Part shown: positions 31,007 through 40,500 of the stretch, piece by piece
Layout: every line of letters begins with the position of its first letter
How positions within the stretch are numbered: the stretch's first letter is position 1
NCBI GenBank assembly: GCA_009838975.1
Contig: VXQO01000017.1
Span: forward strand, 41,230-105,229
Reading direction: 5' to 3'
DNA: 64,000 bases
Source: Gemmatimonadota bacterium
Lineage (GTDB): Bacteria; Gemmatimonadota; Gemmatimonadetes; Longimicrobiales; Gaopeijiaceae
Translations under genes and position numbers: made by a program
The notes under the pieces: model-generated
What the model was told of the DNA's origin: nothing
What the model saw: the letters and a program-made list of their open reading frames with translations, nothing else
The model's database searches: none

Positions 31007-31533
31007 TGGCTGTCTCCCTGTGAAGCGGTGTCCGCCTCCAGCGGCATCTCAACCTGCAAACGGCCCTGTTCCACCCTGCGTTCTTTCACGATCAATTCGT
31101 CCACAGCTTCCTGGAATTCGTCGATGTGCTGGAAGTTTCTGTACACCGAGGCGTAGCGGATGTAGGCGACCCGGTCCAGCGGCTCCAGTCCCTCCATCAC
31201 TGCCTCGCCGATGACGGCCGACGAGATCTCGACGCCCGCCGATCCCGACACCCCGTCCTCGATGCGGTCGACCAGCGCCTCGACCTCGGACGGAGACACG
31301 GGGCGCTTGGTGCAGGCCGTAGCTATACTCGCCCGAAGCTTGTCGCGCTGGAAGTCCTCTGCGCTCCCGTCACGCTTCAGCACCTGCAGCGGGCGCTGCT
31401 CGACGTTCTCGTACGTTGTAAACCTGCCGCCGCAACGGAGACACTCGCGCCGTCGGCGCACGGCGCGCCCGCCCCGAGCTGCACGCGTGTCCACCACCTT
31501 CGTGGCTTCGCCCTCGCACGACGGACAGCGCAT
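31003..31533 (-). CDS. nrdR: Transcriptional repressor NrdR
   Basis: MRCPSCEGEATKVVDTRAARGGRAVRRRRECLRCGGRFTTYENVE + ATP-cone. Confidence 0.97.
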   Translation of the reverse strand: MRCPSCEGEATKVVDTRAARGGRAVRRRRECLRCGGRFTTYENVEQRPLQVLKRDGSAEDFQRDKLRASIATACTKRPVSPSEVEALVDRIEDGVSGSAGVEISSAVIGEAVMEGLEPLDRVAYIRYASVYRNFQHIDEFQEAVDELIVKERRVEQGRLQVEMPLEADTASQGDSQ

Positions 31534-31598
31534 GGGCAGCCCTCACCAATCCCGCAGACCGGCCCGGACCGCCAGCGCACCGGTCCCGCTGCAACCCG

Positions 31599-32456
31599 TC
31601 AGGGAATCTCCTCAAGCCGTTCCCGGGCCTGGGGGACGAGACGATGATCCGGGTATGAGTCGACAAGCCACTCCAGGTATCCGCGGGCACGTTCGAAGTC
31701 CTCGATGGATGCGCACAGCAGGCCTGCCTGGAACAGCGCCTGCGGCACTTCGGGCGCGTCCGGAAAGAGATCCGGGATCATGCGGTACGTGGTGATCGCG
31801 TCCTCGATCTCGTCGTCCTGGAGGGCCATGATCTCCGCAAGGTGAAGGTACGCGCCCGCCGCGAATTCACTGTTCGGATACTCCTCCAGGAACTGTTCGA
31901 ACCCGCTTCGCGCCACCGACACGCTGCCCCTCTCGAGCAGGCCCACTACCGTGTTGTAGGCGTCTTCGGCCGGGTCGGGACGCTGGGGTTCCGCAGATTC
32001 ATCGCCCTCTTCCTCTTGAGCCGCGGCGGTTGTGTCGGCCGGCTGCTGCCGGGAGACGCGTTCGATCTCCCGGCGCTGTGCGTTCAGCTGCTCGGTCATC
32101 AGAGCGATGCTGTGCTGGCTCTGGCCCACCAGTTCGCCCATGATGAGCTGTTGATTCTGAATGTCCAGCAGCCTGTTGTTGAAGTCGCCTCGCAACTCGA
32201 ACAGCAGTTCGGCCAGTTCGGCCACCGAGTCGAGTGCCTCGCCGTTGGACCTCTCGACGATGCGCTGCAACGCCCGGAATGCGGAGTCCTGCCTGACAGC
32301 CAGAGAGCGAACTTCGTACTGAAGCTGACGCAGGTCGCCCCTCGTGGCGCAGCCGCCCAGCACGACAACGGCCACGAGAATCGCTGTCTGTCCAATCCTG
32401 CCAATCCGGTGCGACACTACTCCTCCTCCGCCCTTCGCAAACGCAAGGGTGCGCAA
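31599..32456 (-). CDS. Tol-Pal system TPR/coiled-coil protein (YbgF/CpoB-like)
   Basis: lipobox VVVLGGCATRGD, coiled coil, TPR-like C-term YNTVVGLLERGSVSVARSGFEQFLEEYPNSEFAAGAYLHLAE; next to pal/tolB. Confidence 0.75.
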   Translation of the reverse strand: MRTLAFAKGGGGVVSHRIGRIGQTAILVAVVVLGGCATRGDLRQLQYEVRSLAVRQDSAFRALQRIVERSNGEALDSVAELAELLFELRGDFNNRLLDIQNQQLIMGELVGQSQHSIALMTEQLNAQRREIERVSRQQPADTTAAAQEEEGDESAEPQRPDPAEDAYNTVVGLLERGSVSVARSGFEQFLEEYPNSEFAAGAYLHLAEIMALQDDEIEDAITTYRMIPDLFPDAPEVPQALFQAGLLCASIEDFERARGYLEWLVDSYPDHRLVPQARERLEEIP

Positions 32457-32504
32457 GCTCCGGTCTTCAACCCCCGCGCCGGGTCTGCGGTCCCGCCCGG
32501 CGCG

Positions 32505-33095
32505 CTACCGGCCGATGCCGTCACCACCTGCCGTGATGACGAACTCGACCCTCCGGTTCTGGGCCCAAGCCGATTCGTTGGACCCCTGGGCCGCAGGCCG
32601 CTCCTCTCCGTAGGAAACGGAGCTGAAACGCCCTGCGTCGAGCCCGAACCCGGTGAGGAACTGGATCACCGCCTCGGAGCGCTCGTTCCCCAGGGCGATG
32701 TTGTACTCGGAGGTTCCGCGCTCGTCTGCGTGGCCCTCCATGCGCAACTGCACGCCCGGGTTGGCGCGCAGAATGTCCAGCTTGGCCCGGAGCCTCGTCT
32801 CGGTGTCCGACCGGATCGCGGCCTCGTCGTAGTCGAAATACACCGTTTCGCGAAGCGTCTGGCGGGACATTTCCGCGCGGCGCTGTCTCTCGCGCTCGGC
32901 CGCTTCCCGCTCGGCCCTGAGTCGTGCTTCCTCGGCCTCCTGCGCTCTGCGGATCGAGTCCTGCCGCATCCGCTCCAGCTCTTCGGCAGTCGGGCCGGTG
33001 GGCTCCGGCGCCATCTCCGGTTCGGGTTCGCTCCCACAGGCGGCCAGCACGATCGCGGTGGCAAAAGCTGCGAGAACCAAACGACGGTTAGACAT
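32505..33095 (-). CDS. pal: Peptidoglycan-associated lipoprotein Pal (OmpA-like)
   Basis: MSNRRLVLAAFATAIVLAACGSEPEP...VYFDYDEAAIRSDTETRLRAKLDILRANPGVQLRMEGHADERGTSEYNIALGNERSEAVIQFL. Confidence 0.92.
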   Translation of the reverse strand: MSNRRLVLAAFATAIVLAACGSEPEPEMAPEPTGPTAEELERMRQDSIRRAQEAEEARLRAEREAAERERQRRAEMSRQTLRETVYFDYDEAAIRSDTETRLRAKLDILRANPGVQLRMEGHADERGTSEYNIALGNERSEAVIQFLTGFGLDAGRFSSVSYGEERPAAQGSNESAWAQNRRVEFVITAGGDGIGR

Positions 33096-33181
33096 ACCTG
33101 CTCCCTCTGATGATATGGGTGAGGTCTCCCTGCGAATCCACGTCCGGCACTCGTTGTATATAGGTGATCGGTCTGGCCTAA

Positions 33182-34549
33182 TCAAGTGCGGGGGCCAAGC
33201 GCCGGCGACCAGTCAGTGTCGGCGGCCTCGACACTCGCTACGAGGAGGCGCGTCCGCCCCGTCCCCGAGTCGACGATGAACACGCCCAAACCGTTGCTCC
33301 GCTCTCCCACGAAAACGATATGTCGCCCGTCGGGCCCCCAGCTCGGGTCTTCGTTGCTGCCCTCCCAGGTAAGCTGTCTCAGGCGGTTGTCACCCACCTC
33401 GGTGTCGGCCACGAAGATGTGGTACCGGTTCAGGACGCGCCGTCGCACAATCCCGCCCGCGAAGGCGACCTTGCTCGAGATCGGGGACCAGTCGGGGTCG
33501 GCGAAGTAGCCGCCCTGGCCGAAGCGATAGGGGGACAGCAGGTCGGCGTTGCCGCCGCGTGCAGGCATTGTGTAGATCTGCGGCGTGGCCTCACCGAGGC
33601 GGTTCGACAGGAAGACGAGTTCGTCGCCGTCGTGCGAGTACGATGGCTGGAGGTTCTCGGCCCGCCCTCCAACCAGCTGGACGAGACAGCAGTCGTCGCC
33701 CAGATCGTACCGGAACAGCCCTGCGCCGAGGATGTTGAATGCGAGTTCGTCGCCGTCCGGATGGTACGCCGGCGTCATGTGCTGGCCGTCGCGGCCGGTG
33801 TCGACCGGGCGCTCGCTGCCATCGGCAAGACTGAGTTCGTAAATCCCGGGCAACCCCGTCTTGTAGGACACGTACGCGATCCGGTTTCCGTCGGGAGCCC
33901 ACGCCGGCGAGATCGCCAGGTTCTCGTCCCAGGTGAGCCGCTGCAGATTCTCGCCGTCGGAGTCGACGATGTAGAGTTCCTTCGCGGTGGGGTTTCCGAA
34001 GGGTCTCATGGAGAACACGATGCGGCTCGCGGCGATGCCCGGTTCGCCGGTCACCCATTCGACGATCTCGTCCGACACCCGGTGGACCGCCATGCGGAAA
34101 TCCTCGTCGTCGCGGCCGGGAAGGGCGAAGCGGCCGCGCTCCACGCTCGTGAAGACGATGTCGTGCAACTCGATCGACAGGAAGTGACGTCCCGCAACCG
34201 TCTCGACCTCGCCCATGAGGACCCAGTCGGCGCCGTACTGGTCCCAGAGGCTGTATTGGATGCCGTCGTCAGCCAGTCCCTCCGGGAGGGAATCCAGAAC
34301 CACGAAGCGGTCGCTGTAGTCCAGATCCCGCGCCACAATGCCCTGAATCCCGGACACCAGAGCGGCGTCCGCGTCCGGCCCGGTGAACGGAAGGATCGCC
34401 AGCGGCGGAATGTACAGATTTTCGTAGGCAAGTCCCAGTTGGACGCCTGGGATCGCGGCTTCCTCCTGGGCGGCGGCCGGTTCGGCAGCGACGAGCGGGA
34501 GACCTGTAAGCGCCGTCAGTGCGAGAACGGCAATCCTGTGCCTCATCAT
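33182..34549 (-). CDS. tolB: Tol-Pal system translocation protein TolB
   Basis: SPAWAPDGNRIAYVSYKTGLPGIYELSLADGSE...LSNRLGEATPQIYTMPARGG; N-term IPPLAILPFTGPDADAALVSGIQGIVARDLDYSDRF. Confidence 0.92.
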   Translation of the reverse strand: MMRHRIAVLALTALTGLPLVAAEPAAAQEEAAIPGVQLGLAYENLYIPPLAILPFTGPDADAALVSGIQGIVARDLDYSDRFVVLDSLPEGLADDGIQYSLWDQYGADWVLMGEVETVAGRHFLSIELHDIVFTSVERGRFALPGRDDEDFRMAVHRVSDEIVEWVTGEPGIAASRIVFSMRPFGNPTAKELYIVDSDGENLQRLTWDENLAISPAWAPDGNRIAYVSYKTGLPGIYELSLADGSERPVDTGRDGQHMTPAYHPDGDELAFNILGAGLFRYDLGDDCCLVQLVGGRAENLQPSYSHDGDELVFLSNRLGEATPQIYTMPARGGNADLLSPYRFGQGGYFADPDWSPISSKVAFAGGIVRRRVLNRYHIFVADTEVGDNRLRQLTWEGSNEDPSWGPDGRHIVFVGERSNGLGVFIVDSGTGRTRLLVASVEAADTDWSPALGPRT

Positions 34550-34824
34550 GTCTCCTCCGCGGGTCGCGTCGATATCTGGCAGGCCGTGGAATAAGTCTCC
34601 GCTGCATTCGGGAGGCGATGCATCCGGGCTGGTCCGCGGTGCTCACGCCCTCGCGATGTCAAGAACACACTACAGACTGTCATGTTTACATTACTTTTCG
34701 GGTTTCCGAAGCACCACTCTGCGTTGCTCCTCGGGCGAATAGCTCTGCAAGTCGAACGTACTGAATCCTACGATGTCCCATTCCGTTCATAGTAGTCCGT
34801 AACATCTTGTATTTACAACGCTTT

Positions 34825-34844
34825 AGGTAGGATTCGTCCTACCT
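34825..34844. other. Perfect 8-bp stem / TTCG tetraloop hairpin upstream of first integrase
   Basis: AGGTAGGA-TTCG-TCCTACCT. Confidence 0.7.
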
Positions 34845-34899
34845 CGTCCATCCAGCTACGACCCTTGCTATCCCGCTCCATCCCGGCTACGATTAGGGG

Positions 34900-36108
34900 A
34901 TGGATAATGTGAACAGAAACCCCACGAAGCGCCCGCCGGGCAAGCCCAGGGGCCGCCATCCCCACAAGCGGCTCTCGGCCCCCTTCGTGCGCTCCGCTCC
35001 GCCCGGAAGACACTGCGACGGAAACGGACTCTACCTCTACGTCCAGAAGACCGGAACCCGGAGTTGGATTCAACGCCTCGTCATCCGGGGCCGCAAGCGC
35101 GAGCTCGGACTCGGAAGCGTCGAACTGGTCTCTTTGGCCGAGGCACGCGAGCAGGCGCTCGCCAACCGTAAGCTCGCGCGGTCGGGCGGCGATCCCTTGG
35201 CCGAGAAGCGGCGGCTGGTCGGCATCCCCACGTTCGCCGAGGCCGCCAAGCGCGTCGTCGAGCAGAAGCGGGCCGGGTGGCGGAGCGCTGCGTACGCCAA
35301 GGAGTGGTTCCGCAACTTGGAGATTCACGCTTTCCCCCGCATAGGGGATGTTGCCGTCTCGGAGGTCACGAGCGGCGACGTGCTGGACATCCTCACGCCG
35401 ATCTGGCACACCATGGGTCCCACGGCCCGGTTCGTCCACATGCGCATCCGGGCGGTCCTGGAATGGGCCATCGCCATGGAGTGGCGTACGGACAACCCCT
35501 GCGACCGGATTCTTCACCTGCTGGGTCCGCAGCACGATGTCGTCACCCACCACAAGGCCCTGCCTCACGGCGAGGTCGCCGCGGCCGTCGCGAAGGTGCG
35601 GGCCGGGGATCCGGGGAGGGTGGACACGTTGGCCTTCGAGTTCCTTGTCCTGACGGCGGCGCGGGGCGCCGAGGTCCGTGGCGCGGTGTGGAGCGAGATG
35701 GATGAACGCTCGGGTGTTTGGACGATCCCCGCAACCCGGATGAAGACCGGGCGGGAGCAGCGGGTGCCGCTGTGCGGCCGGGCGCTGGAGATTCTGGAGG
35801 CGGCGCGGAAGCTGGAGGGCGGGAAGAATCCCGTCGTGTTCGTGAACGAGCGCGGAAGGGCTCTGGACGGAAAGCGGCTGAACCGGCTCTTGAGGAAGCA
35901 CGGGATCGCGGCGGTGCCGCACGGGTTCCGGTCGTCGTTCCGGGACTGGGCGGCGGAGAAGACGGACCATCCCCGCGAGGTGGTAGAGGCGGCGCTGGCG
36001 CACGTGGTCAAGAGCAAGGTCGAGGCCGCGTACCGGCGCACGGACCTGTTCGAGCGGCGGCGTCGGCTCATGGCCGACTGGGAATCCTATATCGCGCCGT
36101 CCAGCTAG
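34900..36108 (+). CDS. P4-type tyrosine recombinase/integrase (Arm-DNA-bind_3 + catalytic domain), copy 1
   Basis: GLYLYVQKTGTRSWIQRLVIRGRKRELGLGSVELVSLAEAREQAL...EFLVLTAARGAEVRGAVWSEMD...PHGFRSSFRDWAAEKT. Confidence 0.93.
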   Translation: MDNVNRNPTKRPPGKPRGRHPHKRLSAPFVRSAPPGRHCDGNGLYLYVQKTGTRSWIQRLVIRGRKRELGLGSVELVSLAEAREQALANRKLARSGGDPLAEKRRLVGIPTFAEAAKRVVEQKRAGWRSAAYAKEWFRNLEIHAFPRIGDVAVSEVTSGDVLDILTPIWHTMGPTARFVHMRIRAVLEWAIAMEWRTDNPCDRILHLLGPQHDVVTHHKALPHGEVAAAVAKVRAGDPGRVDTLAFEFLVLTAARGAEVRGAVWSEMDERSGVWTIPATRMKTGREQRVPLCGRALEILEAARKLEGGKNPVVFVNERGRALDGKRLNRLLRKHGIAAVPHGFRSSFRDWAAEKTDHPREVVEAALAHVVKSKVEAAYRRTDLFERRRRLMADWESYIAPSS

Positions 36109-36138
36109 GTTCGGGGAAGTCCAGTAGCGCGAGTGAAG

Positions 36139-36168
36139 TTGTTGTTGTGCAGTTATTTATGTTATACT
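36139..36168 (+). promoter_or_regulatory. Candidate sigma70-like promoter for second integrase
   Basis: TTGTTG - 18 nt - TATACT. Confidence 0.4.
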
Positions 36169-36241
36169 GCCGTGTCAGGACGTTCACCGTGTTCCAGTAC
36201 GGAAAGGGTGATCGGCGGGGTGACCACGAAAGGGTGACCAC

Positions 36242-37402
36242 ATGGGCAAACACGGCAGGAAACTCACCGCCGCCTTCGTGCGGAGCGTCCGGGAACCGGG
36301 CCTGTACTGGGACGAGCACGGCCTCGTGCTGCGCGTCAAGCCGTCCGGCTACAAGCAGTGGATCCAGCGGCTGTTCATCCACGGCAAGCGCCGGGAGCTG
36401 GGGCTCGGTCCGTTCCGACTCGTGACGCTGGCCGAGGCGCGGGACGCAGCCGTGGCCAACCGCAAGGTGGCCCGGGCGGGCGGGGACCCGAGGACGAAGC
36501 GGCACAGTTCCGTGCCGACGTTCGAGCAGGCGGCCGCCAAGGTGTTCGCCATGCACCGCGCGAACTGGACCGAGCGGCACGCGGGCCAGTGGATGGCAAC
36601 GCTTCGGACCTACGCGTATCCCGGCATCGGTGGCAAGCGGGTGGACCGGATCCGGTCGGCGGACGTGATGGGCGTGCTCATGCCGATCTGGAACGACAAG
36701 TACCAGACGGCCAAGCGGGTGCGGCAGCGGATCTCGACGGTGATGCGGTGGGCGATCGCCCAGGGCTACCGGGTGGACAACCCGGCGGGCGACGCCATCG
36801 GGGCGGCGCTGCCCAAGCCGCCGCGCATCCAGAAGCACTACAAGGCGCTTCCCTACGATCAGGTCGCGGGCGCGCTCGCGACCGTGCGGCGGTCCGAAGC
36901 GAGACTTTCGGTGAAGCTGGGCATCGAGTTCCTCGTCTTGACGGCCGGTCGGTCCGGCGAGGTGCGGGGCGCGCGGTGGGAGGAGATCGACACCCGAGGC
37001 GGGGTATGGACGATTCCGGCGGAGCGGATGAAAAGCCGCCGGGAGCACCGGGTGCCGCTGTCGGGGCGCGCGGTCGAGGTTCTGGCGGAGGCGAAGGCCC
37101 ACGCCCGCCGCTCGGAGTGCGTGTTTCCGTCGGCGAGGGGACTCGCGCTGACGAGCATGGACTTCAGCGGGCTCCTGAAGACGCTTGGCATCGGGGCCGT
37201 GCCGCACGGGTTCCGGTCGAGCTTCCGGGACTGGGCGGCGGAGCGCACCGACGCGCCCCACGCGGTCATGGAGGCGGCTCTGGCGCACGCCGTCCGGGAC
37301 AAGGCGGAGGCGGCGTATGCCCGCTCGGACCTCTTCGAGCGCCGCCGCGTCCTCATGGAGCAGTGGGCCGAGTATCTGGTCAACGGGACTCAGGGGCGGT
37401 AG
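36242..37402 (+). CDS. P4-type tyrosine recombinase/integrase, copy 2
   Basis: GLVLRVKPSGYKQWIQRLFIHGKRRELGLGPFRLVTLAEARDAAV...EFLVLTAGRSGEVRGARWEEID...PHGFRSSFRDWAAERT. Confidence 0.93.
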   Translation: MGKHGRKLTAAFVRSVREPGLYWDEHGLVLRVKPSGYKQWIQRLFIHGKRRELGLGPFRLVTLAEARDAAVANRKVARAGGDPRTKRHSSVPTFEQAAAKVFAMHRANWTERHAGQWMATLRTYAYPGIGGKRVDRIRSADVMGVLMPIWNDKYQTAKRVRQRISTVMRWAIAQGYRVDNPAGDAIGAALPKPPRIQKHYKALPYDQVAGALATVRRSEARLSVKLGIEFLVLTAGRSGEVRGARWEEIDTRGGVWTIPAERMKSRREHRVPLSGRAVEVLAEAKAHARRSECVFPSARGLALTSMDFSGLLKTLGIGAVPHGFRSSFRDWAAERTDAPHAVMEAALAHAVRDKAEAAYARSDLFERRRVLMEQWAEYLVNGTQGR

Positions 37403-37545
37403 CCGACAGGCGGGCACGGCCATCCAGCCGTGCCATGCTCAGAGCTGGCAGGAGGTAAGCCACTCAGTTCTGAGTCGACCTCTGCGGCATCGCCGTTCGC
37501 CTTTCCGGCTCAGCAGGCAGCTACCGCGTTTCGATTCGGTATTAG

Positions 37546-40500
37546 GTGTCCATAGCGTCCGCCGATATCCTTGTAGTGAGCTTCTCCCGCCAACACCTTC
37601 GGTCCTGTTCGCGGAGAGAACGATCACTCCTCTTCTCCACGCTGCGGTCGCCGACGCATGCCGCGGGCGATCATGCCAGAGGGCATCCCCGGATGCGCAA
37701 TACGCGAAGCCGCCACCACCTGAAGGATCACCGACGACGATTCGGCGGAGATGGTCGTTGCCCGGTGGCCTCGCGGTCTCGCCGCAATCTGCGGACGCGC
37801 CTTGTTCCGTGGACCGGTGCCGGGCTGGCGGCTGTCGTCTGGGCTTGGGCTTGCGGTGACGGAGCCATTGGGCCTCCGCCTGACCCGCCCCGTCCGGCGG
37901 TGGTTACGGTGAATCCGTCTGCCGCCGAGATGGCGGCCTTGGGCGAAACGGTGCAGTTATCCGCCAGCGTGACCGACCAGAACGGGCAGGCGCTGGCGGG
38001 CACCTCGGTGAGTTGGTCGATCAGCGAAACGGCGGTCGCGGAGGTCAGCGCTTCGGGACTGGTGGCAGCCGTGGGTAATGGGACCGCCATGATTACCGCG
38101 ACGGCGGGTGAAGCGTCGGGAACGGCGGCGATTACGGTGGACCAGGTCGTCTCCGCCTTGGCAGTGTCTCCGGCGGTCGACACGCTTCTGGTGGGGGACA
38201 CGCTGCGTCTGACCGCCAAGGCAACGGACGCGAACGGCCACGCGGTGGAAGAGGCCAAGTTCGCGTGGGAGTCCGGTGACGCTACCATCGCGACCGTCGA
38301 TTCGACGGGGCTCGTGACGGCGGTGGGTGCGGGAGAGGTGGACGTCATGGCGGCATCGTCGGGCGTAACGAGCCCTGCGGCATTGAGCGTTATGGCCCCG
38401 GTGCCGACGACCGTGACCGTGACGCCTGACACGGTGGCGCTAACGGCCTTGGGGCAGAGCGCACAGTTTGGGGCGGAAGTACGCGATCAGGCGGGACGCG
38501 TGATGACGGATGCGGTCGTGTCGTGGACGAGCGGTGACACCACGGTCGTGGTCGTGGACTCGACCGGGTCGGCGACGGCCGCAGGCAACGGCACGGCCAC
38601 TATCACGGCGGGCGCGGGCGAGGTTTCGGGCCATGCGACCGCGCTCGTGATGCAGTCGGCGGGCTCGGTCATTTTGACCCCAAGCGCCGATTCGGTTGCC
38701 CAAGGTGACACGCTGCGCCTTCGGGCTCAAGCGTTGGACGGGAACGGACATGGCGTGGTCGGGGCGAACTTCGACTGGCTCTCAAGCGACGCGTCCGTGG
38801 CGACCGTGGACGGCTTCGGTCTGGTACGCGGCATCAGGGAGGGGACGGCCTTAGTCTCGGCCGTGACGGGGATCACGCAGGGCACCGCGCAGATCACCGT
38901 GTCCAACCCGGACCGGGCTGCCTTGGTGGCCTTCTATGAGCACACCGACGGACCGAATTGGGAATGGGATACGAACTGGTTGACGGACGCCCCCCTCGAC
39001 ACATGGGTTGGCATCGACACCAACGAATTCGATCGCGTGACTCGGCTTCGATTTCAGCACCACCAGATCAACGGGGCACTCCCATGGGAGATAGGCGACC
39101 TCAGCGAACTGAGACAGTTGTCGATATCAAGCCCCAACCTGATCGGCGAGATCCCATCGGCACTCGGCAAGTTGGCCAGTCTGGAGACCTTGTCCCTCCA
39201 TGGCTCCCTGATTGGCGAGATCCCGCCGGAACTCGGTAACGTAGCCAACTTGGAGCACCTGTACTTGCGGGGGGACGGATTGACCGGCCCGATTCCGTCC
39301 GACCTCGGAAACTTGGCCAACCTGGAGTCCTTATACCTCGAATCGAGCAGATTGACCGGCCCGATTCCCTCGGCACTCGGCGACCTCAGAAACCTGAAGG
39401 CACTAAACCTCAGCAACAACCTGTTGACGGGGCCAGTTCCGCCCGAGCTGGGTAAGCTGGCGTACCTAGAACGACTGGTGCTAGACGATAACTCCCTGGC
39501 GGGAGGGATACCGCCCGAACTCGGGCATCTGAGCAATCTGAGGGTGCTATGGCTGAGCAACAACGAATTGAACGGTGAAATCCCGACGGCAATCGGCAAC
39601 TTGGCCAACCTAGAGGGCTTGGAGCTAGGCTGGAACACGCTGACCGGCCCAGTCCCGGCGGCAATCGGCAACCTCGATAACCTGAAAGTACTCCAAATCT
39701 CCAAGAACCGTTTGACGGGGACGGTTCCGAAGGAATTGGGGGCGTTGCCCAACCTGACAAGACTGTACCTAAACGAGAACTCTCTCACGGGAGGGGTACC
39801 CCGTGAACTCGGCAGTCTGGACAAGCTCACCCACCTGTGGCTGCGCGGCAACAAATTGACCGGCGAGATCCCGACGGAATTGGGCAACCTGGGCAACCTG
39901 AGGCAGTTGCACCTCGGGAGGAACAGGATGACCGGTCCGATTCCCCCGGAGCTGGGCAACCTTACGGATCTGGAAGCGCTTTATCTGTACGAGAACGACC
40001 TGACCGGAGGAGTCCCGCAGGAGCTGGCGAGCCTCACGAGACTCTGGGTGATGTCGTTCCGGAAAAACCCCGGACTCTCCGGGGTCTTTCCGAGCGGCTT
40101 CGTCTCGTTGCGCAAGCTGGTCCGATTCTTTTCGGACGACACCGACCTATGCGCTCCCCGGGACACAGCCTTCCTGGCTTGGTTGAATTCCGTGCCTTCG
40201 CAGCACGTCAAACTCTGCGGCCCGAACGACTTGGGCGCGTACCTGACGCAGGCCGTCCAATCGAACGAGTTTCCCGTTCCCTTGGTTGTCGGCAGGGAGG
40301 CGCTTCTCCGCGTGTTCGTCACGGCGCCGCGCCCCACCAGCGAGCGCATACCGGCTGTTCGCGCGCGCTTCTTCTTGGGCGACTCGGAGATTCACGTGGC
40401 GGATATCGCCGCAAAGACGACCGCGATTCCAACCGAGATCGACCAGGGTTCGCTTTCTCGGTCGTCCCAAGCGTTGATTCCGGGTTCGGTTGTCCAACCC

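Noticed and set aside
34550-34900. tRNA gene as integration target of integrase 1
   Set aside because: No cloverleaf-like sequence or CCA-adjacent T-arm recognised by eye.
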